From: Narthecium ossifragum
Taxonomy: Eukaryota > Streptophyta > Magnoliopsida > Dioscoreales > Nartheciaceae
Assembly: GCA_963920575.1 (NCBI GenBank)
Contig: OY986966.1
Coordinates: forward strand, 28,034,581-28,098,580
Length of the DNA: 64,000 bases
Reading direction: 5' to 3'
Shown here in pieces: positions 22,760 to 34,956 of this stretch. Numbering within the stretch: position 1 is the first letter of the stretch; every line of letters begins with the position of its first letter. The notes under the pieces were generated by a model. It did no database searches, was not told where the DNA came from, and saw only the letters and a program-made list of their open reading frames with translations. A program made the translations under genes and the position numbers.

Positions 22760-23021
22760 AATTCGATTGTCTGAAACGTTCCTCATTCCTCTCATCCATT
22801 TAATATGATGCACGAAATTCGATTGTCTGAAAGCTCGCGCGACGGTGCATCGTATGAAACGGCCAAATTTAATATGACGTACGAAATTAGCTTAAAATGC
22901 ATCGTGTGATGCATGCGTCGCGCGATGCGTCATGTGAACCAAACGATGAATCAGAGTGTGTGATGCACCATGCGAACCATACAGAGGATTGGTGCATATC
23001 CACGAAACCAAACATGCCCTA
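22760..23021. mobile_element. MITE remnant rich in GATGCATCG-type palindromes
   Basis: This segment is absent from the CRK-A flank. It contains repeated phrases such as GATGCACGAAATT, GCATCGTGTGATGCATGCG and TGCGAACCA, many self-complementary. It ends with ACCAAACATGCCC followed by TAA, like the right ends of the Harbinger-type elements in this window. The left terminus is not clear because it replaces about 550 bases of the block found in copy A. Confidence 0.45.
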
Positions 23022-23677
23022 AAGCTTGCAACTTCACTGATAGAATAGATTTGAAGGCAGAGTAGACAGTGATGGCTGGAAAATTGGGCCTTCCAGCGGT
23101 CCCTAGATGGTGACGGCTGGAAAACTGGAACTTCCCGGACAGAGACCTCTTTCTTTCTTTCTCTCTATATATATACACACACACCACCTACTTTCTTTAT
23201 TTTTTTGAGGTTTCATTTATCAATAGATTTATATGGGTTAGATACATCTGCCAGTAAATTTTCTTTGGCTTTTATGCTCCTATACTAGGTTTTACTTGGT
23301 CCAACATCTTCCCAAAATCGATTACCTTGGTAATGTAAGATGCCGAAGACTTCAGCTCCCTGTTTTCACAACCAATATGAAAAAACGAGCAAAACTTGGA
23401 TACTGTGGCACTAAAAGGTTTTGCTACTAGGAGTAAAAGCTACAGCAATGAGCACAATAACTAGGTTTTAAAGTTTCATTCAATCTAGTTATAGTTAACT
23501 ACAAGAAAAGCAGATTGCCACAGCAACTGGAACAGCTTAGATTTCACGAGGCACTTCAGATTCCTCCCCCGTGCTAACTCTCTAAGTTTTCAATCCCTAC
23601 TCACATACAGATGAGTGATGACTACAAGTTAGTTGTAGATTAGATGAGACTCAAAAAGAGAACAGGTCTGCAGGCAA

Positions 23678-26600
23678 TTAGCATCTAGCAGCTTTCAAGA
23701 AGTTGTCGAATGGGCTAGCTGGTGGAAGTATCAGTCCTCTCCAAGGCTCCGGTAGCACATGCCCTTCCTGCTCGAAACCATTTGAGTAGATCAGATTGGA
23801 CACTGAGTAATGAATGAAGGCAACAGAATCCTGACTTGACCAGCTTTGCTTACCTTTCCAAAGTCTGCCTGCTTGCCTGAGTCGAGAGCTGGCTGAGGCT
23901 CGTGTGTGATCAACTCAGGGCCGTTGCTCAGCCAGCTCGACAGCTTCCTTCGTGTGCACATACCTAGGGCTTCACACTGACTAGTCATCGTGCCGTATGG
24001 GAGGGGCGAGGTAGAGACTGCAGTGCCAGCCACCTGACCAGCAACTTGTAAAGCCTGGTCACATGAACGAGCTGTAAATGTCATGGATTGAAAATATGTT
24101 CGTGTTATAAATAGAACTGTCTGGCAAGCAGGGATTAGGTTTGCAGATCATGATACTCTGAGAAACCAATGGCAGGATGGAACTCTCTGTTACATCATCA
24201 TTCACTACACTGTAAAAAAGCCACACAAGACTAAAGCAATGCTTTTTCCCTGGTTTGAAAATATAGTTAAGGTAAACTTCATATACAAATGTCACAAGCC
24301 ATTGCTATATTAATGACTCGATAACATCAACTTCGTCTGATACAAACTACAAAACATAGATGAAAAGTTGGTCGACAGATTTTGCCCATGCTTACAGTGG
24401 ACACTTGTAAGGAGCACTTTAGAAAACTGACTCACCGTATTAAGGGACAGTTGGAATGAACAAAGAGAACTTACAGATTCTAGCAGTTGTCCAACACTGA
24501 TAACGTGTGGCAACATTGGTGGTGTAGGCATCTTGGAAATGGACCTGGGTATATCAGTTGCTGGTGATTCAGTGATTAAGTCAGCATCTATTGATGAACT
24601 CCTTGAACAGTTCTGCAGAAATAACACACGAAAAATATCAGCATTTCTCAAGTTCAATGCGAGTCCGGTCGATTTTTCAGCAGACTCGAGGAAATATGGG
24701 GCCTGGCAAGAAGTGACTTGACTGAAGCTTCATCCACTATGACTGGTGGGTATGGATACCAAACAAGAAAAGAGGGCTTTCCACTTTTACAGGGCATGAG
24801 CATCCTAAATATATATCCTAACTACTGTCTTCACGCAGAGAAGACAGGCATAAACACTCACCATACATGGTTACCTTTGTTCAGGGACCTCACTTCACTC
24901 ACTCCACTGAACTAAAGAGGAAAGAACATTTTGCCCTTTTCTGAACATCATGACTGGAATATGGAACCAAACACGCCTAATGAATGATGTGCATAGCAAA
25001 ATTTATTTGTCAAAATTTCATCAGAAAAGGGTACTAAAGACAATGTACCTCATCAAAAGAAAATGATTCTTCAGAAATCGCAAGAGCTTGAATGTTTTCC
25101 CAATCAATAACTGGCTTTGGACCTAACAAGAGACCGTCCTCGGGTTTGAACGTATCAGAAAGTTGCATGGTTAAGTCCTGCACCTCCATCTTAAATGACA
25201 AAAAATATTTGCGGCAACTCTCAGTTTCAGCAATATCAACTCTCCTCAGTGAGTCTACGAGGACTGACTGGAATATAAGAAACAGAAACAGCCAGATTTA
25301 CCAATTGCTTACATCAATTAAGTGGGAAAGGGCTTGAACTAGGATGCCAAGCATATGCTGGTCAGTTTCATACACTGCCTTTCTCAACGAACTTAGTGAG
25401 GACATGGCTACTTCTTGATCAGTTTTAGAACCATATCCCTTCAAGTCTGATTGAGGCCTGATATACACTTGAAAGTCATCGCCGAGTATCAGGTATGGAT
25501 CATCCTGAAATGCAACTAAGATTAATCCCCTATCAAAGGAAGTACCTCACACTGATAGACAAAGCAGAAAGCTAAATGGACAAATTGTGTCCGGATTATT
25601 TAGGGCCTGTTTGGCAGAGGGCGGATCCGAGCGAATCCGCTGTATCCCGGCGAATCCGAGAATGAGCGGATTCGCTCCCGCCTCATCCGGCCGTTTGGTA
25701 AACGGGACGAACGCCATTCCGAGCGGATACCCGCGGGTACCATCCCGCGGGTACCGCACAGTATAAAGCTAAACACACCCTTAGTTGAATGTCTTATTAC
25801 CATCATAACTATTACCATCATGGATCATGACATAAGGTACTTGTAATGCTAATACCTCAACTAAAACAACTAATCCCTGCCATTTGTCATATTTAGAAAT
25901 CCTACAAGTAATACTTTCTACGCACAAAGAATGACAAGATTACAAAAGCTTTTAGTGTATACTTGCCAGATTAAGATAAAGAATGGGAACATGACACGTA
26001 ATAGGTGAAACAAAACCAAGATTTACTAAACTACATGGACCCATTCACATTTATCAATTTTATCTAGCAGCTAAGCTAACCAATGGCTTACGTGTATAAT
26101 CTGAGATCTGAAAGATGGCTTTTCACAGGTTAAAAAGACATACAAACTGACGATGTTGAGAGAGAACAATACTTGGCATACCATTTTGATTTACTCTATG
26201 CAAAGAAAGCAAAACAGTCTACATGAAAATTCTAAGAACTTACAATGAAGGGCAGCAAGATTTTGAGGGACTCAGTGAAGTCAGAAATATGGTGCATCTT
26301 TCCTGTAAATGCTAGCAAGCCAAATGCTGCTGTAAAAAGTGATCTCCGGCAAGAAGGCGGCAGTGGTCCTGTTAAGTGATTACAAGTTACCACATAGTAT
26401 TCAAGCCAGTTATATCAGAAAGTTATGGAGATACTAAATACGGTTGAATTCATATATGAACGATGTTGGCCTTAATAGGACATCATTATTCTAATTGACT
26501 AATTTATCTACTGTTTCATGCATGTCTTACCATCAGGATCCAATGATGCATTTCTAAGAGACAAAGACAGCTGAAAGAAGCGGATGGTGTTGCAATTAGT

Positions 26601-29600
26601 CGGGTTCTGCAAAAGTAACAAAAATGACAAACGTGACAAGCAGCAAACCAAGGCCTTAAAGCATAAGGTAGAACTACAAAACAAAAATAGATGAACCAGG
26701 TCTTTACACAGAATTATGCACAAGGTAGAACTACAAAAAAAAAAAATAGATGAACCGAGTCTTTACACAGAATTACTGTCCAGCCAACATACACAAGGAA
26801 CCTTAAATATTGTTTCTTCAAGGCTTCAGCTAATACCACTATACCAAGAGATGTTATTGCATCAGCTAATACCAATATACCAGGAGATGTTATTGCATAA
26901 GTACTAGGAAACTTCACATGTTGCAAAGGATAGTCTTTATCAACTTTGAATCAATCACAATAATGCCATAAACCTTTGCTCCGCATAGACATGTTGCTCT
27001 AGAGGCTTGTGTATAGCTCAAGTCAACATCAGAGAACGAGTCAGATCATGAGCTATGACAATATGTTGCTCAACAAAAAGATAAGACATGACAAATCCTC
27101 ATGCCACTTGCAACATCCATATATGTGTAACACTATTTCCAGACTTATCCATCTAACAAAAGATGATTAGGTTTATGAAGTTGCTGATAGAAATCGTGAC
27201 TTATTAGCTTGCTGTGAGCTTGATGAACTGAACCCCAAAGTGCTGAACTCCCAAATGGTGTTGGCTCCAAATAGAAAGCGAATCAGTAAGTTACATTTTG
27301 GTTTACTCATTATAGCATGTCAAATCACATTGAAAAAAGTTGAAGTGTCAAACAGCAGGACCTAATAAGATCGTTCATGCATCCACAGAAAATCAATCTG
27401 CGTCAAATGTCAAATATACGCTACTCTTGCACATAAAGAAAACTAGCAACACAGCATGACCCAGCAGAACAGTGATCACCCAAGGAAGAATATCTGCAAC
27501 TTGAAAATTAGTGCCTAGCTCTAGCAGTCTAGCACATACCTGTTCAGGAAAACTTTGCTAGTTAGTAACAAGCTTCAATGAAAAGTAAGTTTATCTATGC
27601 ATCCTTGGTGCTTCTAATCCCATGAAAAGGAATAAATCATTTACCTTTAGGCGAGAAGAAACAAGTGTCAGGCTGAATGACCGTGAGATGGCCTCAAAAT
27701 TTGAAGGCAAGTTATCAGACTGATTAGCTTGTATCCAGAAAGCAGAAAGCAATTCGGAGGTTTGATCTTCAGTCAGAATAGCAATGTTTGTTTCCTACAT
27801 ACATTCAGAGGAACGTGTACTTTTTAAATAGACTTCCCAAACTTTGAGGAGAAAGAATTGCAATTAAGATAGTTGAAATAAAAATGTTCAAAGGAAAGCA
27901 AGGCATGTTTGTACGAGTAATTGGGTATTGTATCACACAAAAGTCCACAATCTTCTACCAAAAATCAAAACAATTGTACACAACACGGAGCTTCTCCAGT
28001 AAAAATGTTCAATGTTTCACATCCATCATTGACCAACAGAAGAGTACTTACAGGCTCGGTAGAACTAGCAGAAGAACCAGTCCTGTCAATAATTGAAGAA
28101 CTTAATTTGTATATGACCGGTGAAGCTTTCCTGACCCAATGTTTCCTCTCTTCCTCGCCCATGTTCCTATCATCACAGGCATCATTTCCAAGCTTCTCGC
28201 CATTTAAATATCCCTTATCTCTCCGAAGCCTCTCGAGCAGAGCTGTAGCCGATGCAAACACTGACATAGTTTTGGACTGCCACTTCCTAACTTCACATAA
28301 ATAATCAGACTCATATCTTGGATAGTTTGGAGTACGAATAAGAACAACTGAGAATATCTCATGAGCCCCAATGCGTGTTTCCACATCAGGATGCATCATA
28401 GCCTTCAAAAGTTGCAGTAAGAGTGCTTCAGGGAAGACCTGAATAGCATAAGAAATAAAAAATGTCATGCATACAAAGAGAGGATAAAAAAGAAAAGATG
28501 CCATACATTTTCTGTTAGCGCAAAAGTGTCTCGTCAATGAGTAAAGCCGACTTGAGAATATCAATGAATAACAAATAGAGGTCCATCCAGCTTTGGGTTA
28601 TGTAAAGATTCGTTGTAGTGACCCAAACAAGTAGACAAAACTCAAATGTCTTAAATGCTGTCATTGCCACAATCATGAACTTCAAGCCTTGGTCCAAAAA
28701 TTGATGTCAGTTTTATGAATTCGTCGTCACCAACCATTTCTATCCAGAAATGCATTTATAACTACTGCAGCTTCTTTATTCCTCCTCGACATGCAAAGAT
28801 CGGCATGTAAAACGATTCCGGTCAAAAGAGCATGCCACAGAGTTTGAGGAAAATGCCATGATGCTCTAGTGTACCAAAAAAACACAGAATTTTGTCCGGT
28901 CAAGAATATCTGTTCCAGCTTTCAACAAAAAAAATATGCAATTTGAATAAAAGGCGAGACCAATAACAACAAAAGTTTAATTGAGAGCAATAAATATAGA
29001 GCACACAAAATGGTACATAAATATAAAGCTACATTCTAGAAATAAGACAACAATCCAGCTCACCAACTGTGTTTTTGAACTGATGGACGATAAGGAGATG
29101 ATATGGCCAAGTATCAGCAAGGATTCAATTGTTGCCCTAGCAACAACAGCCATACTTGGCAGCTTCTCCAGAGTAATAGTCATCAAGTCAAAAAGCGGGC
29201 TTGCGTCACCAATCTAGCATATATAGATTCAAAAGGATGCGTATGAACTCAAATTACAAGAAGAATGAAAGAAATAAGTAGCTTTTTATGTTGCAACAGT
29301 TATAGTGAATGAGTTATCTAGTTTAAAGGGAATATGAGACAAAAGAATAGCAGCAACATACTCCTCTGACGATCTCTAATAAGCAGTCTTCAATGCAATT
29401 TTGAAGCAAGATATTAGAGTGGGCCTCCTGTGGTCCAACTGATCCAAATGTAGCCTGAAGACTTTTCCTTAAATGGCGGCACAGATCACTGGCAACCCCA
29501 ATCTCCACAACAACTGCCCGAGGCCTCAGTTGTTGAGCCAAGGAAGCAGCAATTTGAACTATATCAGATTTCAGTTGAGGATCGTGGACAACATTTTTAT

Positions 29601-32600
29601 GGTCCAGGTGTCGGATGACTGCAGCTAAAATTAATTGCTCGTTTCCTAAAAAGTTAAATGACAATAAGTGGAGGAATGATTAAAAGCACGATGTTGCTTA
29701 ACACAGTGACCAAATGGCAATAAAGGGGAAATGAAAAAAGAGAGAGCAGTCGTAATTTGCAGGTATATGCAACTGACATGACAATTGCATAAAGTTGAAA
29801 GATGCACCTATCTGGTGTGATCTAAATCTGATTACATAGCAAACCGGTGCAATGATGGCAAATTGCAAAACCTTCCATTTTTGTGGAGAGGCAGGAAAAA
29901 ATGTATTAAAGAAGCATAAGAGCAAGAAAGATCAGAGGTCAAAGCATCCACATATTTTTAACTGGCTAGAGCTGCTTAGAAATTAAAAGAGCATTTTAAA
30001 GTTAAAGTTTCAGTCAGTCACTAAAACCTGGTCCAGCTCTTATGAGTTAGACTGGCATCTCATCACAGTAAATGCAATTGTGTTCTGGATCAAGTTGAGG
30101 TCCTTAAAATTAGAGGAATGACTGCAACTGCAAGCTCATTGAACATAAAGGCAAAACAATGAGAAAAAATTGATTTTCCAAACTAGAGTTATGTGATGTT
30201 CCTCTTGCGCAAGACCTTTGTTCCCAAATTAGATTCCTCATTGAGCAAGAAAGATGTATCACCAATACTAAAATGCCCTTGCTTAAAAAATTTAATCCTG
30301 CTGAATGCACAAATACTTTTAAGAAACTGCAAATCTGTCATGTTTTAAGAAGAATAGAGTTGTTGTTTATACTTCTGTCATATTTCAAGGAGAACAGAGT
30401 TGTTGCTTATACCCATTGTGTGCAACATACAAGTGTTGAACACGGTATTCATAAATTTTTCTCAAATTGCTCTAAAGAAGTGTAAAGGTGTGACGGTCTA
30501 CAAAGAAAGTCAAAAGCCTGACCTGGTCATAATTTACCTTATCATGAATTAAGTGGAAAGACTATTCTCGACAGGTTCCTCAAACTAGGGACCTGTAGTC
30601 ACAAAACTTGACGGCCAAGGCCATCCTAATTCTGTGGAGCTAATAAGAATCTTAGACATCAACTTCAAATACATGGATGCTTATTCCAAGAAACACCGTC
30701 GTAACAGATCTATGGCATTTTTAAACTGCGAGAGGAGAACATAAAGAAAAAAAGGGTATGGAGTTACCTGAACTCTGCACGAAGTAAGCCATGTCAGATA
30801 AAACAAGCCAAGCCAACCCATGTTGAGGAGCCCAGTGCTTTCCCGTGTCAAAGTATATCAACATTGGATCTAATACCCTTCGCATTGTTGTGCTCTCCCT
30901 GGCCAAATCAGCAAGCTTCTGTATACAGATCTGTGCCCACACTTCAGGAGACTCACTTTCCTCTCTGTGACAGAAGAACACAATATCTTAAAGCCAACAA
31001 TAAAATGATGATGCTCAAGATTCCTGAGTGAAATAAAGAACACATTATATATATTTCTTACATTGTTGCCCCTATGCCCTTTATCAACTATGTCATGTAT
31101 TATAATTCTTTAGACACATCATATTATCATCCTGATCAAGGATTAAAACAAAGCAAAAGATGACTCTCTGAAGGTAATAAAGCTTGTCTAGCATCAAGAT
31201 AAATGGAATTGAATGGAGCAAACTAACAAAAAGATGCACAAGGCAAAAGATGGAACAGCATATCTCCCTTTTAACATTTTCATAGCGACACGTTTTTTTT
31301 TTTTATGAGTTGAGCCAAATGGCTAAAATTTACAGACTCGATACAACATATAGGTAGGGCTGGTTAACAGGTCCAGGCTAACACATTTTCATAGCGACGC
31401 GTTGTTCATCTAAGAAAAACTACTACCTTGTCAACGTAGAACAATCCTTGAACTCAGCCCTTAGCCTCTGGGCTATGTTGCTTTGGCCGATATCATTAAG
31501 AACATTTGTGCCTCCTCTTCCTTCATGTCTAACGACTTCATCCACCCAATGATGGTGGGATCCACCGTCAACCCCCACGTGGTCCTCCAATCCATAGTTT
31601 TCCAAGACAGCGTGAATTATCTGAGAGAAAAGAAACAAGAAGACCAAATACGTCATGCCTTTCACTCCTAAATGACGCTAAAACCTAAAGGCAAAATAAA
31701 GCAATTTTTCTTTTCTTTTCTTTTTTGCACCAGACTCGCAGAATTATCCACTGTTTTCAAAGTTTTTAATGTTGTTTTAGTTCTCTAAATCTCAGTCAAT
31801 GATCAAAAACTTTGAATGTTAAAAAAAAAATTAACTTGATTTTGCAATATGTATTCTCTTGGGATAATAAACTTGCACGCATCATTAAAAGAAAACAATG
31901 AAACTTATAAAGTCAAAAGAAAGTAAATAAAAAAATGAAGCCTCCAATAATCAGCTATATATGTTAGAACATTATGCATTTAGTTTGCTAACAGATAAGG
32001 AATCAACAATAATTTTCTGAACATTGACCTCATCAAAGTTGGCAAACATATGAGAATACTCTGCCATGAACCAAACCTGCAAAAAAAAAGGATATATTAA
32101 TCGGTTACTAACATTGAGAAGACATAGTTGGAGCCATTATGGAAGTGTCTATGATTTCATAAACATAATTATAGCTTATCAAAAAAAGAAAAAATTGCCA
32201 AAGAGAAACTATAAACAACCTACCATTGCCGATAAACATTCTAAACTTGCAGCACAAAGTCGTTTCTTTTGTCCTCCATGGGGCTGATGAGCCAACATAC
32301 ATATCTTGCCAACCAAACTTTCAATATTGCGAGCATATGTGCTATCTGCCTGGTAATGTACTTATTTGGGTTAAGAAGCAATAAATCACTAGAACTAGCA
32401 AGAATAACACAAAATGGCCACAGTGGTTGCAAATAATGATATAACAAGGAAAACAACAAACTCGACTGCATTAGAATATTATGCTAGAAACAAATGTGAA
32501 TCTTTCACATGTAAGCAGCTATTTCATACCATAAAGCATTGGCTCTAGCATAATCAGAGTTAAGCCAAGAACATGAAGAATTTTACTTTCCTTATCACCA

Positions 32601-34956
32601 AACAAGTGCTGTGACCAACTCAAGTTGTGCTTAGTGCAGCAGTATTTTAAGTTGCCAATAGAATCCAACCTGACTACCTACGTATTTGAAACTGCTATCA
32701 ACATTGCCGCTATGGGTGAATTGGTGGCCCAGAGATGCACTGCAAACTGCATAGTATGAAAAAATAATGACCAAATTCTGAGCTTATCAAAAGGGTGTGA
32801 TAGAAGCTAATAAGCTAGGTCTGACATCTGAGTTCTGACCACATTTCACAGCTATTGTCATAGAAAAGCAGGCACATGTTTCAGCCACATTTTTTATGAA
32901 GTTGGTCAGAAAAACTCTTATCAACCAGAGTCACTTAGCTTAGCTTATCAGACGGGAATGGACTAATGGTTCAGTATGCAATCCGTTACCCCATTACCTA
33001 TTAATTGCATCTCTTAACACTTGCATGAAACAATGTCTATATTTATCACTTCCTTCTAGCACACAAGCCTGAATTGCTAACAAGCATTCATATGCCAAAG
33101 AATGTAACTCATGGGATTTATCTATGTGCTTTAAGTAGGCTTTGTTATACATCCACTTATTACTTGTTAATCATATTTGACAGTAAAGTGAAAGATTAAG
33201 CACTTTTTCATCCAAAGAAAATAACAGCACGAAGCAGCTCAATACAAGCATAGAATTTACAGAATCTCTTGCAACCAGCAGGATTCTAGCACTTGGATAA
33301 ATGTTGTATGGTAGTCCCATACAACACTTTACAGCTATATACGCATAACAAAAAAGTGTCTTCAATACCATGAGATTCTATTAAACGTTAACTTTCCTAA
33401 ACTTACCTGACTATGAATGAACTTTGTCAATGTTTGGCAACCAAGAATTTGTATGTCTTGATGCTTGCTAGCCAAAAGCTCAATAACAACATTCAACATG
33501 CTGCTAGCAAAATATGCCCTACTCCAAACCAAAAGGGAAATCGAATTAGGAACAATGAAAATCATTGTATGCGATTGGCTGTTGGAAGAAAAGAAATAAG
33601 AAGAGAAACACAATGAGTAGTGCAAAATAATGCAAGCATTCTAAGTTTGATTCAATATGGTGGCCTAAAAGGCATCAATCACAGAAGACAGTGGTGATGC
33701 TATCAATTAACCTCCCAGGCTCTAGACCACTGCAAGAGTGAAACAAAAACCAGAAGGGTACAACAAGCACTTCAGAACTGGATACTGTTCCTGAAGCGGG
33801 ATATCATTCCAAGATAACTGCGAGTGCCTTAAAACTAAAACAAATCTATGCTCAAGAACAATCAAGAAGTCTAAAGTAACCTAAACCACCACTTACATTT
33901 GTTCCTTACAGATGTACAGCAATTTACTATAGACCTCAGTGATGATCTTAATGAAGTTGATGTGCACGGAGCGCAACTCTTTGTAGCTCCTCTGCTCAAG
34001 AAACTTGGCAATCTGATTATAAGAAACCCAAATTCAATGTTCAGTTTCGTGATACTCGATAAAAGATAATTATAGCTACCAAACATACAACCTTTGGTAT
34101 GCGAACTGGATTCTTGGCAGCATATTCGCATAGCTTCATGATTTTACGTTCATTTGGAGGGCCATCCTGCAAAATTTGCAAGAAATTGCACTTTAGTGTC
34201 ATAACATGATTAACATCAGAATAGAGGAAAAAATGTCATAACTAGAAAATGATAAGAGTTGAAATAGCACACAATTGATTATTACATACAGTAATCGAGA
34301 TCAAGGTCTGCACTGTAAGGCTGCTAGTTAAAGACATATTTGGTATGTGGAAGTACTTATGCTTGGCTAGTTTCTTAATAATTAGTTGGAGTCTGGGGAG
34401 ATACGATCATCGACAGAAATGGGTGCGAGAAGAAATCAGGAAGCCTACCATATAGGTGGCCTGATGCCGAATGAAAAAGGCTATAGTGACAGTTAAGAAG
34501 AAAGGTATTGAACCAACAAGGAATGCCAAGCCATACTCCAACCATTGCAGATTGATCTGCACAATAAATCCTGGTTTTGGGACTTAATATCTACTGGAGC
34601 AATTGCAAATTAGTAAGGCTCAAGAAGATATCAATCAACGAGAGAAGCATATATGAAAGGTAGTAAACGACGAATTCAACCACCCCACACTCTTTCGTAT
34701 GATTACAATAATTTGAATCAAGCATTATAAGACCAATACTTCCTATATCAAAAGAGAATTGATAAAGCAGAATAGAAGCTCATCGCATTTGGATGAAGGA
34801 TACAAATTAACTAATGCTTACAATGCTCTTGGGAAAGATCTCTGAGAGAAGCTTCTTGTACCGCTTAACAGGCCGGCGTGAGCTCGGCCTGAGCGCTGGG
34901 CAGCACACACACATATTCCCGCATGCCGGGAAGAGCTTCGTTGAGATGAAACCCAT
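23678..34956 (-). CDS. SRL2: SRL2/EFR3-like ARM-repeat protein (EFOP family), complete
   Basis: Plant EFR3-type scaffold; the Arabidopsis EFOP proteins anchor the PI4K-alpha1 complex at the plasma membrane, and rice SEMI-ROLLED LEAF2 affects leaf shape. Nineteen coding exons on the minus strand: 34956-34822, 34166-34092, 34012-33897, 33518-33407, 32349-32224, 32076-32029, 31620-31427, 30964-30768, 29645-29362, 29213-29064, 28438-28052, 27794-27645, 26606-26531, 26368-26244, 25504-25313, 25267-25049, 24612-24475, 24054-23854, 23767-23678. All phases join, giving 1004 residues. The N-terminus has a Cys cluster (C12, C16, C18, C19) ahead of RPVKRYKKLLSEIFP, suited to lipid anchoring. Family landmarks include EYAAKNPVRIPK, ILGCQTLTKF, VWFMAEYSHMFANFDE, RIGAHEIFSVVL and, near the C-terminus, SVGQLLES...SQCEALG. 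Compared with the truncated copy at 7713, the TGA is changed to AGA, adding Arg-Cys. Introns carry a MITE and a retroposon. Confidence 0.93.
25603..25780. mobile_element. Tourist/Harbinger-type MITE in an SRL2 intron
   Basis: A 178-base element with ends GGGCCTGTTTGGC and GGGTGTGTTTAGC (inverted), flanked by TTA on both sides (25600-25602 and 25781-25783). The interior is GC-rich with repeated GCGGAT(T/C)C and CGGGTACC phrases. It lies in the intron between coding exons 14 and 15. No coding capacity. Confidence 0.85.
31293..31382 (-). mobile_element. Tiny LINE 3' end inserted antisense in SRL2 intron 7
   Basis: About 90 bases beginning (plus strand) with a run of T and flanked by a 19-base direct repeat, ACATTTTCATAGCGAC plus RCG, at 31274-31292 and 31383-31401, with one mismatch. 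On the minus strand the insert ends TTTGGCTCAACTCAT followed by A, nearly the same 3' end as the LINE at 21861-22724. It is a strongly truncated copy made by target-primed reverse transcription. Confidence 0.85.
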
